This document shows positions 10,410 through 17,822 of a stretch of 33,518 nt of DNA, piece after piece. The stretch covers positions 12,501 through 46,018 of the forward strand of contig NZUH01000014.1 of NCBI GenBank assembly GCA_002697255.1, read 5' to 3'. Positions within the stretch are counted from its first letter, which is position 1, and every line of letters starts with the position of its first letter. The stretch is from Flavobacteriaceae bacterium. Its GTDB lineage: Bacteria; Bacteroidota; Bacteroidia; Flavobacteriales; Flavobacteriaceae. The translations under genes were made by a program, and so were the position numbers. A model generated the notes under the pieces. The model did no database searches. It was not told the DNA's origin and saw only the letters and a program-made list of their open reading frames with translations.

Positions 10410-10603
10410 GTCTATAGTTTGATTTTTTTTGGAATATCAAATTACAAAATTGTCTTAATTTTATTATGAATTATTCAATTAATATTTAGTAAAAAAATAT
10501 TTTCATAATTATTGATTGAAAATTTTGAATATTTGACAATATTCTTATTTACTCTTAAAATTAAAATTGCTAAATTGTTTACTCAAGATTTAATACCCAC
10601 TAA
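10410..10603. promoter_or_regulatory. Divergent intergenic control region of the acyl-CoA module
   Basis: This 194-base, very AT-rich gap separates the start codons of the acyl-CoA ligase (minus) and the carboxyltransferase (plus), so it must contain promoters for both operons. I found no full TTTG-N19-TAnnTTTG match. TTTG occurs at 10524-10527 and 10532-10535, but the positions 19 bases further on read TTAAAATT, a weak -7. No clear palindrome was seen. The evidence is positional. Confidence 0.4.
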
Positions 10604-12202
10604 ATGGACGAGGAAAAGTCAAAAATTGATGTTTTAGGTTCAAAATATATTGAAAATTATGCTTCTATGAAGAAGATTGTAAATGAACTTGAATCTTACT
10701 TTGAAGTTTCTCGTCAGGAGGGAAGTAAGGAACAAATCAAAAGAACACGAAAAAGAAATAAGTTACTAGCTAGGGAAAAAATTGATTTACTACTTGACGA
10801 TAATAAGCCGTTCATCGAATTAATGTCATTAGCTGGATTAAAACATGAAGGAGGTTTTGGGGCAGGCGGCACTACAGTAGTCGTATTGGGTTATGTTTCA
10901 GGAATTCTTTGTTTAATTAATGCAAATGTAGCAACAAGAAAGGCGGGTGCAATTGATTATGCCACTAGTCTTAAAAATTTGAGATTATCACAAATAGCTT
11001 CTGAAAATAAATTATTGACCATAAGCCTTGTGGAAAGTGGAGGAGCTAATTTGCCGGACCAAGATAGGGTTTTTAATAACTATGGTAAATTTTTTATGGA
11101 AATGTCTCAAAGATCAAAACAAGGCATACCTTCAATTTCTGTAGTTTTTGGAAATGCAACAGCTGGAGGAGCATATGTTCCTGGAATGTCAGATTATACA
11201 ATAATGCAAAAAAATAATGCCAAGGTATTTTTAGCAGGCCCTCCATTGGTTAAAATGGCAACTAATGAAGATGCTAATGATGAAGAACTTGGTGGTGCTC
11301 TTATGCATAGTAGTATTTCGGGGGCATCTGATTTTTTAGCTGATGATGAAAAACATGCTATTAAAATAGCTAGAGACCTGGTTTCTAAAATTAAAAAACC
11401 TAAAATTTCGCAGTATGAGAAAGAAGCATTATCTCCAAGGTTTGTAAATGATGAAATATTAGGTATAATCCCATCAAACTTAAAGAAGCCTTTTGATATT
11501 CGTGAACTTATCATGCGATTTATTGATAGTTCAGAGTACACAGAGTTTAAAGAAAATTATGGAAAAACTATGCTATGTTGTTGGGCAAAAATTAACGGTT
11601 ACCCAGTAGGAATTATTGCTAATAACGGTGTGATATTTATTGAGTCTGCCCGTAAAGCAACTCATTTTATTCAACTTGCTAACAAATCAAATACACCCTT
11701 GCTTTTCATACATAATACCACTGGCTTTATGGTAGGAAAAAAACACGAACAAAACGGTATGATTAATAGTGGTTCGCAACTTATACATGCTGTTGCGGGT
11801 AGTACAGTTCCACACATCAGTTTACAGGTAGGGAATTCTTATGGTGCAGGAAATTATGCGATGTGTGGTCGTTCTTTTAATCCACGATTTTTGTTTTCGT
11901 ATCCTAATGCAAAGTCTGGAGTAATGGGAGCTGATCAGTTAGCCGGAGTAATGGAAATTGTGAAAAGAAAATCAGCTATATCACTTAATAAAGTAATCGA
12001 TGAAAATCTTTTATTAGAGGAGAAAAAGAAATTGGCAAAACAAGCGGATAAAAAGGCAAGTATATGGCATACTACTTCAGAAGTTTGGGATGATGGAGTG
12101 ATTGATCCAAGAGATACCAGGAAGTATTTGTCTTTGGCTTTATCAGCTGTTTATAGTTCAGAAATTAAAGGAACAGACTCGTTTGGAGTCTTTAGAATGT
12201 AA
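10604..12202 (+). CDS. Acyl-CoA carboxylase, carboxyltransferase (beta) subunit, MccB/AccD-like
   Basis: This is the biotin-dependent carboxyltransferase subunit, which moves CO2 from carboxybiotin to an acyl-CoA. It has 532 residues, the size of methylcrotonyl-CoA carboxylase beta. Two crotonase-like halves are visible. The N-terminal one has VESGGANLP (143-151) and ATAGGAYVPGMSDY (185-198). The C-terminal one has NTTGFMVG and a GAGNYAMCGR segment with the second oxyanion site. The overall pattern (LAREKI near 55-60, FLAGPPLVK) fits methylcrotonyl- or geranyl-CoA carboxylases better than acetyl- or propionyl-CoA ones, but this is recognition by eye. The biotin carboxylase/BCCP subunit that it needs is not in the window. 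A crotonase gene follows nine bases downstream, and ligase and dehydrogenase genes are divergent. Confidence 0.88.
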   Translation: MDEEKSKIDVLGSKYIENYASMKKIVNELESYFEVSRQEGSKEQIKRTRKRNKLLAREKIDLLLDDNKPFIELMSLAGLKHEGGFGAGGTTVVVLGYVSGILCLINANVATRKAGAIDYATSLKNLRLSQIASENKLLTISLVESGGANLPDQDRVFNNYGKFFMEMSQRSKQGIPSISVVFGNATAGGAYVPGMSDYTIMQKNNAKVFLAGPPLVKMATNEDANDEELGGALMHSSISGASDFLADDEKHAIKIARDLVSKIKKPKISQYEKEALSPRFVNDEILGIIPSNLKKPFDIRELIMRFIDSSEYTEFKENYGKTMLCCWAKINGYPVGIIANNGVIFIESARKATHFIQLANKSNTPLLFIHNTTGFMVGKKHEQNGMINSGSQLIHAVAGSTVPHISLQVGNSYGAGNYAMCGRSFNPRFLFSYPNAKSGVMGADQLAGVMEIVKRKSAISLNKVIDENLLLEEKKKLAKQADKKASIWHTTSEVWDDGVIDPRDTRKYLSLALSAVYSSEIKGTDSFGVFRM

Positions 12203-12211
12203 AATATTTTT

Positions 12212-12988
12212 ATGAATTATTATACAAACAAACAATTATTAAACTTTTGGGAGAATGAATTCCATTTTTTAAATATCAGTAAAAAAGATGAAGTCTTTTA
12301 TTTAACTCTAAATAGATCTAATAAAAAGAATGCTTTACATCCACAAATGCAGAATGAGATTGCATTTTGTTTTGACTATATCTCTCAAAATAATGAAATA
12401 AAATTGGTTGTGATTCAATCAACTGGCGACACATTTTCGGCCGGAGCAGATTTAAAAGCTTTGTCAAATAATATTGAACCGCACACTTCAACCATCCCTG
12501 ATCCAAATAAGAAAATTATATTAGGTAACTTATTTAACAATCTATATAAGCCAAAACTTGCGATAGTTGAGGGCAATGTATATGCAGGAGGTTGCCTAAT
12601 AGTTGCAGGATGTAATTATGTACTTTCATTAAAGGATATTAAATTTTCTCTACCCGAAGTAAAAAGAGGGATTTTTCCTCTTCAAGTTATGCAATCAATT
12701 TCAAGTATTATTGGACTCAAGAAAACAATTGATTGGTGTATAAGGGGTTATAAAATTAATGCTGAGATTGCCAAAGAATGGGGTCTTGTCGATGAAATTT
12801 GTAGTAAAGAAAACGTTCAAAATTCTGTAAAAAAATGGATTGACGATTTTTCAGGAAATTCAAATAAAGCTATTGAGTTTGGATTAAAAGCCTTTCAAGA
12901 ACATTTTCATAAAAACTCAAACCACGAAAAATTGGAAAAATTATTCAGAGATATGATTGAAAAAAATCATCTATCAGATGAATTTTAA
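12212..12988 (+). CDS. Enoyl-CoA hydratase/isomerase family protein, possible methylglutaconyl-CoA hydratase
   Basis: This is a 258-residue crotonase-fold protein. The oxyanion-hole segments FSAGADL (75-81) and GNVYAGG (121-127) are intact. Of the two glutamates that hydrate enoyl-CoA in classical hydratases, only the second is present (Glu149 in SLPEVKRGIFP). The first position is Leu129. Loss of the first Glu is also seen in the LiuC-like branch of bacterial methylglutaconyl-CoA hydratases, which fits its place nine bases after a methylcrotonyl-type carboxyltransferase. Isomerase or thioesterase activity is the alternative. The N-terminus carries about 20 residues before the fold begins. 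The stop abuts that of the convergent DASS transporter with no spacer. Confidence 0.82.
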   Translation: MNYYTNKQLLNFWENEFHFLNISKKDEVFYLTLNRSNKKNALHPQMQNEIAFCFDYISQNNEIKLVVIQSTGDTFSAGADLKALSNNIEPHTSTIPDPNKKIILGNLFNNLYKPKLAIVEGNVYAGGCLIVAGCNYVLSLKDIKFSLPEVKRGIFPLQVMQSISSIIGLKKTIDWCIRGYKINAEIAKEWGLVDEICSKENVQNSVKKWIDDFSGNSNKAIEFGLKAFQEHFHKNSNHEKLEKLFRDMIEKNHLSDEF

Positions 12989-14455
12989 TTAATTTACAGG
13001 GTATAGCATTGCTGTCATTTCAAAAACATATGGAAGGGTGTAATAAACCACAATGGTTATTGTAATAACTGAAATAATATTCATCCAAATTCCTTTTTTA
13101 AACATATCTTCAATTTTCAAAAATCCTGAACTAAAAACTACAGCATTTGGAGGAGTAGAGATTGGGAGCATAAATGCACATGATGCTGCTAGGGTTGCAC
13201 TAACTAACAGGAAATAAGGGTGAATTTCGATTGCCAAAGCAATAGTTACCAAAACAGGCAGTAGCATTGCAGTTGTTGCCATATTTGAAGTAACTTCGGT
13301 TAATAGATTAATTGACGTAACGATAATCAATATGATTAAAAATAGCGGAATCCCATTCAAATTTTGAAGAAGGTCAGCAATCCATAAAGCAAGTCCACTT
13401 TTTCCAAATGCACTCGCGATTGCCATACCTCCACCAAAAAGGATTAGAATGCCCCATGGTAATTTAACCGTGTCGTCCCAAACAAGTAATGTTTTATAGG
13501 ATTTATTATTGCTTGTAGGTATAATAAATAATATTACAGCAAAGAAAATAGCTATTATGGTGTCATCAATTAAAGGGAAAATCTTTTCGATGCTTCCTCT
13601 TAAAATCCATCCTAGAGCTGTAAGAGTAAAAACAATTAAAACCTTTATTTCTTCATTTGAAAACTGCCCAAGTTTCTTTAATTGTCTTATTATTTCATCT
13701 CTTCCTGCAGAAAATTCTTCATTTTTAAATCTAAAAGCAATTTTAGTTAAATAAACCCAACATATCATTAATAAAAAGGATGATAAAGGAACTCCAAATT
13801 TCATCCAATCAAACATATTTAATTTAATGCCGTAACTTTCTTCAACAACTCCAGCTAAAACCATATTTGGAGGAGTGCCAATCAAGGTCGCCATACCCCC
13901 AATAGACGCACTGTAAGCAATAGCAATCATTAATGATTTTCCAAAAATTTCATTTTCATTTTCTTTAGTATTTGGATCGTCTTTTAACTGTGAAATTATT
14001 GCAAGTCCAACTGGCAAAATCATAATAGAAGTAGCAGTGTTGGATATCCACATAGATAAAAATGCTGTAGCTAACATGAAACCAAGTATTACTCTGGATT
14101 TATTAATTCCAGTCATTCTGATAATATTTAATGCTAATCTTTTATGTAAATGCCATTTTTCAATTGCAAGTGCAATCATAAAACCACCTACAAAAAGAAA
14201 TACTAGTTTGTGTCCATAAGCAGCCGTAGTTGTAGAAAGATCCATCCCTCCAGTAAGGGGGAAAAGAACTATAGGAAGTAAAGCTGTCACAGAAATAGGA
14301 ACACATTCGGTTACCCACCAAACTGCCATCCACGCTGTAGAGGCTAATATACATTTGGCTTCAAAACTTAATCCGTCTGCTTCAAAAAACACTAATATTA
14401 ATGAAAATACTAGTGGCCCAAGAATTAATCCAATTATGTTTTTAGATGGCTTCAT
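12989..14455 (-). CDS. DASS/SLC13 family sodium-coupled anion (dicarboxylate) transporter
   Basis: This inner-membrane symporter of 488 residues has about 11-12 hydrophobic segments and would import a di- or tricarboxylate, or sulfate, with Na+. Family signatures are present: SNTATS at 138-143 in the first hairpin, GTPPN at 193-197, the second-repeat counterpart SNMATT at 390-395, and ISTPPNAVVFSSG near 435-447. The second SNT motif has Met in place of Thr. Animal dicarboxylate carriers have Val there, so this is a tolerated change. It is immediately downstream of the esterase lipoprotein gene (no gap), so the two are co-transcribed. This suggests that the transporter takes up a product the esterase releases, which is inference. 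It converges with the crotonase gene. Confidence 0.93.
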   Translation of the reverse strand: MKPSKNIIGLILGPLVFSLILVFFEADGLSFEAKCILASTAWMAVWWVTECVPISVTALLPIVLFPLTGGMDLSTTTAAYGHKLVFLFVGGFMIALAIEKWHLHKRLALNIIRMTGINKSRVILGFMLATAFLSMWISNTATSIMILPVGLAIISQLKDDPNTKENENEIFGKSLMIAIAYSASIGGMATLIGTPPNMVLAGVVEESYGIKLNMFDWMKFGVPLSSFLLMICWVYLTKIAFRFKNEEFSAGRDEIIRQLKKLGQFSNEEIKVLIVFTLTALGWILRGSIEKIFPLIDDTIIAIFFAVILFIIPTSNNKSYKTLLVWDDTVKLPWGILILFGGGMAIASAFGKSGLALWIADLLQNLNGIPLFLIILIIVTSINLLTEVTSNMATTAMLLPVLVTIALAIEIHPYFLLVSATLAASCAFMLPISTPPNAVVFSSGFLKIEDMFKKGIWMNIISVITITIVVYYTLPYVFEMTAMLYPVN

Positions 14456-15373
14456 TTAATTAAACATTAGGTCACATGCATTATTTATATTCGGGTTTGA
14501 ATCATGTCCAGCACCCTGGATTATATGTATTGACCAGTTAAAGTTATAGCTGTTTGCCTCAGCAATGTTTTGGCCACTTTCAAAAAAATGAATAGCTCTA
14601 GTAACTCTATTTAATCCTTGTGCGTCAGCATATTCATTTCGTCTAAGTCCTACAGCATTAGGATTATTATCCAGTGCTCCAACTTGAATATATAAATCTT
14701 TAGAAAGTAAATTATTAAAGTTAGTATTCATTAATATACTATTGTTGAGTCCATAAGGAAAAGATATCGAAGTGTCTGGTACTGTGTACCAGCCTGCTGC
14801 GCCAGCAACAACTTTTTCAAATCTTGCATTTGGTTTGAAAAGAATAAATCTATGAACAAATTGAGCTCCTGCTGAAAACCCAAATAAATTATATTTTTCT
14901 TGAGTAAGTGATAAAGCACTAACTACAGAATCAAATAAAGGTTCAATAACTGAAAAGCTCCACTCTTCCTCATTATTTAATGTTGAAGTACTTGGATTAT
15001 CTCCATCTTCATAAACATTTCCAAGATTATAGCCGTCGCCTAATGGAAAGTTTTCGGCTGAAAATTTCGGAGCAATTACTATAAAATTATACTCGTTAGA
15101 CTTAGCTATTGCATTATCTCTAATCCCTTCAGGATCACGACTACCTCCGTGCATTGTAAATAAAATTTTAGAGTTTGAATTATAGGATTCGGGTACGTGA
15201 TAAAAAACTTCAAAGTCAATATTGTTTTTCGTAAATGTAAACACCCCAGAGCCAACATTGATTTCAACCGGAATAATTGGCTCAGGACTAGGTGTGAAAG
15301 TTGAACCTGCAGGGTCACATGAAACAATTATAAACAAAAAAAATATAGATAGTTTTTTAAAAATTATTTTCAT
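14456..15373 (-). CDS. Surface/periplasmic alpha/beta-hydrolase lipoprotein, PHB depolymerase/feruloyl esterase-like
   Basis: This is a 305-residue secreted serine esterase candidate. The N-terminus is a lipoprotein signal, with KK near the start, a hydrophobic stretch, and FIIVSC giving lipidated Cys19. It is followed by a Pro-rich tether. The alpha/beta-hydrolase features are an oxyanion HGG (75-77), the nucleophile elbow GFSAG with Ser167, a plausible acid Asp235 (GALDNNP) and His290 in GAGHD. The layout resembles LpqC-type polyhydroxybutyrate depolymerase or feruloyl esterases. The true ester substrate is unknown. It is the first gene of a two-gene operon with the DASS transporter and is divergent from the lamin-tail lipoprotein, 104 bases away. 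Acidic Asp20 follows the lipid Cys. Confidence 0.8.
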   Translation of the reverse strand: MKIIFKKLSIFFLFIIVSCDPAGSTFTPSPEPIIPVEINVGSGVFTFTKNNIDFEVFYHVPESYNSNSKILFTMHGGSRDPEGIRDNAIAKSNEYNFIVIAPKFSAENFPLGDGYNLGNVYEDGDNPSTSTLNNEEEWSFSVIEPLFDSVVSALSLTQEKYNLFGFSAGAQFVHRFILFKPNARFEKVVAGAAGWYTVPDTSISFPYGLNNSILMNTNFNNLLSKDLYIQVGALDNNPNAVGLRRNEYADAQGLNRVTRAIHFFESGQNIAEANSYNFNWSIHIIQGAGHDSNPNINNACDLMFN

Positions 15374-15452
15374 AAAAGTTCTTTATATTATTGTTATAAA
15401 TAAATGAAATTTATACGAATAAAAAAATTCCGTTTCAAATATTTTGTCTATG

Positions 15453-15478
15453 TTAGTGTTTATCAAATATAACACTAA
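15453..15478. promoter_or_regulatory. Perfect 8-bp inverted repeat at the start of the lipoprotein/porin operon
   Basis: TTAGTGTT (15453-15460) and AACACTAA (15471-15478) form a perfect 8-bp inverted repeat with a 10-base spacer. The last base of the right arm is the A of the lipoprotein's ATG. On the minus strand, TATATTTG at 15464-15471, an exact TAnnTTTG -7 match, falls across the spacer and the first base of the right arm. Both facts fit an operator for a dimeric regulator covering the divergent control region. A hairpin masking the start codon is the alternative. No -33 element is at the expected distance, so the minus-strand promoter is only suggestive. Confidence 0.5.
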
Positions 15479-16497
15479 TGTATATGAAAATTAGAACACT
15501 TTCTCTATTGTTGATTTTGTCTGTAATTATGTCTTGTGATACAGATGATATTTTACCAGCCTTAACGCTGACAACAAGTTCAAATGAGATCAGTGAAAAT
15601 CAAGAACAAATTATAATAACTGCATCGTTAAACTCTGATATAAATGAAGACATACTTCTTCCTTTATCATTTGCAGGTACGGCAACATTTGATCAGGATT
15701 ATGTAACCACTGAGTCTGCTTTAATCATTTCATCAGTAAATAGTTCGGGCTCAATTTCGATTAGTTCAATGCAAGACAATGACATTGAAGAAATAGAAAC
15801 AATTATAATCTCAGTTGAATCGCAAAATGATGTTGTTTTGACAAATTCATCAATTACAATATCCATTTTAGATGATGATTCCGACTCAGATGGAGACGGT
15901 ATTAATGATAGTGATGATGATTGTCCAAATGAAGCTGGACTTCCAGAATATAATGGATGCTCTCAACCCTTATTAATTATCAATGAGGTTCTTTATGATC
16001 CACCAGCTGGAGATGATGCGGGAGATGCAAACGGTGACGGTACAAGAGAAGCTCAGGAAGATGAATTTATTGAGTTTGTCAACATAGGTGGAACACTTGA
16101 TTTATCTGGCTACTCAGTTCACGATGATGCTCAAGAAAGGCATGTTTTTCCTGAAGGAACAGTTATCCCCTCTGGAGGAGTATTGGTTTTATTTGGAGGA
16201 GGAAATCCAACAGGAGCTTTTGGTAATGCAACTGTACAAACGGCAACTACTGGATTATTGAATATGAACAATGCAGGCGATTTTGTAACATTACAAAACA
16301 ATAACGGAGAAGTTGTACTTACATTTGATATTGAACCTTTATCAAATAACCCAGATGAATCTTATTCTAGATATCCTGACCTAAATACAGAGCCTGATTC
16401 AGACGGTAATTTATTTTTTCAACATGCTTCACTTTCTGAATCATCAGGGACTTTGTTTTCACCTGGGACTAGGATTAATGGAACTAACTTTAATTAA
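15478..16497 (+). CDS. Lipoprotein with Calx-beta-like, thrombospondin type-3-like and lamin-tail (LTD) regions
   Basis: This is a 339-residue lipoprotein, probably at the cell surface. The signal ends in SVIMSC (lipid Cys20) and is followed by acidic DTDD, resembling Bacteroidota surface-export signals. Residues about 30-132 look like one Calx-beta domain, with an FAGTATFDQDYV-type strand pattern. Residues 132-161 form a TSP3-like calcium loop rich in Asp, with two Cys (149 and 161). Residues 165-300 form an LTD domain beginning IINEVLYDPP and carrying a second Asp/Glu calcium-type loop (DANGDGTREAQEDE, 183-196). Start choice: ATG 15478 gives MYMK, and the in-frame ATG at 15484 gives a more usual MK start. 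Two bases separate it from the porin gene. The function is unknown; binding of a ligand or of the porin is a guess. Confidence 0.8.
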   Translation: MYMKIRTLSLLLILSVIMSCDTDDILPALTLTTSSNEISENQEQIIITASLNSDINEDILLPLSFAGTATFDQDYVTTESALIISSVNSSGSISISSMQDNDIEEIETIIISVESQNDVVLTNSSITISILDDDSDSDGDGINDSDDDCPNEAGLPEYNGCSQPLLIINEVLYDPPAGDDAGDANGDGTREAQEDEFIEFVNIGGTLDLSGYSVHDDAQERHVFPEGTVIPSGGVLVLFGGGNPTGAFGNATVQTATTGLLNMNNAGDFVTLQNNNGEVVLTFDIEPLSNNPDESYSRYPDLNTEPDSDGNLFFQHASLSESSGTLFSPGTRINGTNFN

Positions 16498-16499
16498 TT

Positions 16500-17822
16500 A
16501 TGAATAAGAAAATAATATTTTGCTTATTTAGTTTTTTTTCAATTATTGGTTTTTCTCAATCCGTGCAAATGGAGTCATATAATTTTGGCGAGGGGCTTAG
16601 GTTTAATGGAGAATTTGGAAATTCCATTAGATTAACTGGTTATGCTCAGCCAATGATTGACTTAAAAAACTATACCGATGTTGAAGAAAACTCTTCTTCA
16701 GAAAGGTATAGGTTAAGGAGATTAAGACTAAGATTAGATGGAACCTCCAGTAATGAGAGATTTGGATACAGATTTCAGGTTGATTTAAGCGGAACATCTG
16801 AAGTCGGAGATAATACGGGAGATTATTTACTTGACGCTTATGTTTCCTATGCTGTCACAAACAGGATAAGTGTATTATTTGGCCAAAGAGCTACATATAC
16901 TGACAATAGAGAACTTTTTATGAATTCTAATTCACTACAGCTTGTAGAAAGAAGTAGGCTAACTTCTGCTTTTTCATCTATTAGAGAATTTGGGCTGTTT
17001 GTTAACGGAAGATTTAGAATGAATAATGGCTCTTATTTGAGACCATACTTTGCTCTAACAAATGGTGATGGAAGAAATGCTTTTGATAAGGACCATGGTG
17101 GATTAAAAGTAGGTGGAAGGATTGACTATTTGCCGTTTGGACTTTTTACCAACCTAGGGCAATTTAGGCAAATTGATGTGATGCGTGAACAAACACCAAA
17201 ATTTGTTGTTGGAGCACATTTTAGTCACAATTCAGGAATGAGTAGCAGAAGAGGTAGAGGTAGTGGAGATATAATATATTTGAATGCAAATGATGAAGAA
17301 TCTCTTCCAGACTATGTTAAATATGGACTTGATTTTATGCTAAAGTACAGGGGATTTTCTGCAATTGGTGAATATATCAAATCTGAAGCTACAGTACCTG
17401 ATGACATTACTCAAAGGGTAAGAAATAATGGTACATTTTCCTCTGATTTTAACGGAATTGAAGATGGAAACGGGGATATCAATGATATGCTTAATTATGT
17501 GCGTGGAAGGATGATGTTAGGGGAAGCATATAACATTCAAATGGGATATTTGTTTAAATCAGGTTTTTCTGTTGATACCAGATACACTCATTTAATTGCT
17601 GATGAACATTCATTTTTGAATAACTCAACTTTTTACAATAGGCCTAATTATTATACTTTGGGGGTAGGTAAGTTAATGTCAAGAAATTACGGTTTTAAAA
17701 TTCAGGCTTCTGTCACCTATGTTGATGGAAGTCTAGGTGTAAATCATGATTATGATATTGGCACTGATGCTATATTCACTGATGAAATATTATTTAGATT
17801 AATAACAACAATTTCATTTTGA
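16500..17822 (+). CDS. Porin, OprO/OprP-like family, with arginine-rich strand
   Basis: This is an outer-membrane beta-barrel channel of 440 residues. The signal peptide ends near GFSQ (17-20). Alternating polar/hydrophobic strands run through the protein, and the last residue is Phe (TTISF), as expected for barrel insertion. Residues 69-78 read RYRLRRLRLR, with Arg at 69, 71, 73, 74, 76 and 78. In a beta strand many of these would face the pore, recalling the arginine ladder of OprP phosphate channels and suggesting anion preference (inference). A basic loop, SSRRGRGSG, lies near residues 250-258. It is clearly paralogous to the porin at 19360: shared segments include GDGRN, GG.K.G.R, PDY and LKY.GFS. 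Its TGA stop overlaps the TTG start of the peptidase. Confidence 0.85.
   Translation: MNKKIIFCLFSFFSIIGFSQSVQMESYNFGEGLRFNGEFGNSIRLTGYAQPMIDLKNYTDVEENSSSERYRLRRLRLRLDGTSSNERFGYRFQVDLSGTSEVGDNTGDYLLDAYVSYAVTNRISVLFGQRATYTDNRELFMNSNSLQLVERSRLTSAFSSIREFGLFVNGRFRMNNGSYLRPYFALTNGDGRNAFDKDHGGLKVGGRIDYLPFGLFTNLGQFRQIDVMREQTPKFVVGAHFSHNSGMSSRRGRGSGDIIYLNANDEESLPDYVKYGLDFMLKYRGFSAIGEYIKSEATVPDDITQRVRNNGTFSSDFNGIEDGNGDINDMLNYVRGRMMLGEAYNIQMGYLFKSGFSVDTRYTHLIADEHSFLNNSTFYNRPNYYTLGVGKLMSRNYGFKIQASVTYVDGSLGVNHDYDIGTDAIFTDEILFRLITTISF

Noticed and set aside
16438-16497. Type IX secretion C-terminal domain on the lamin-tail lipoprotein
   Set aside because: The end of the protein lacks a T9SS-type beta-sandwich tail, and the N-terminus is a clear lipoprotein signal, so lipoprotein export is the better reading.
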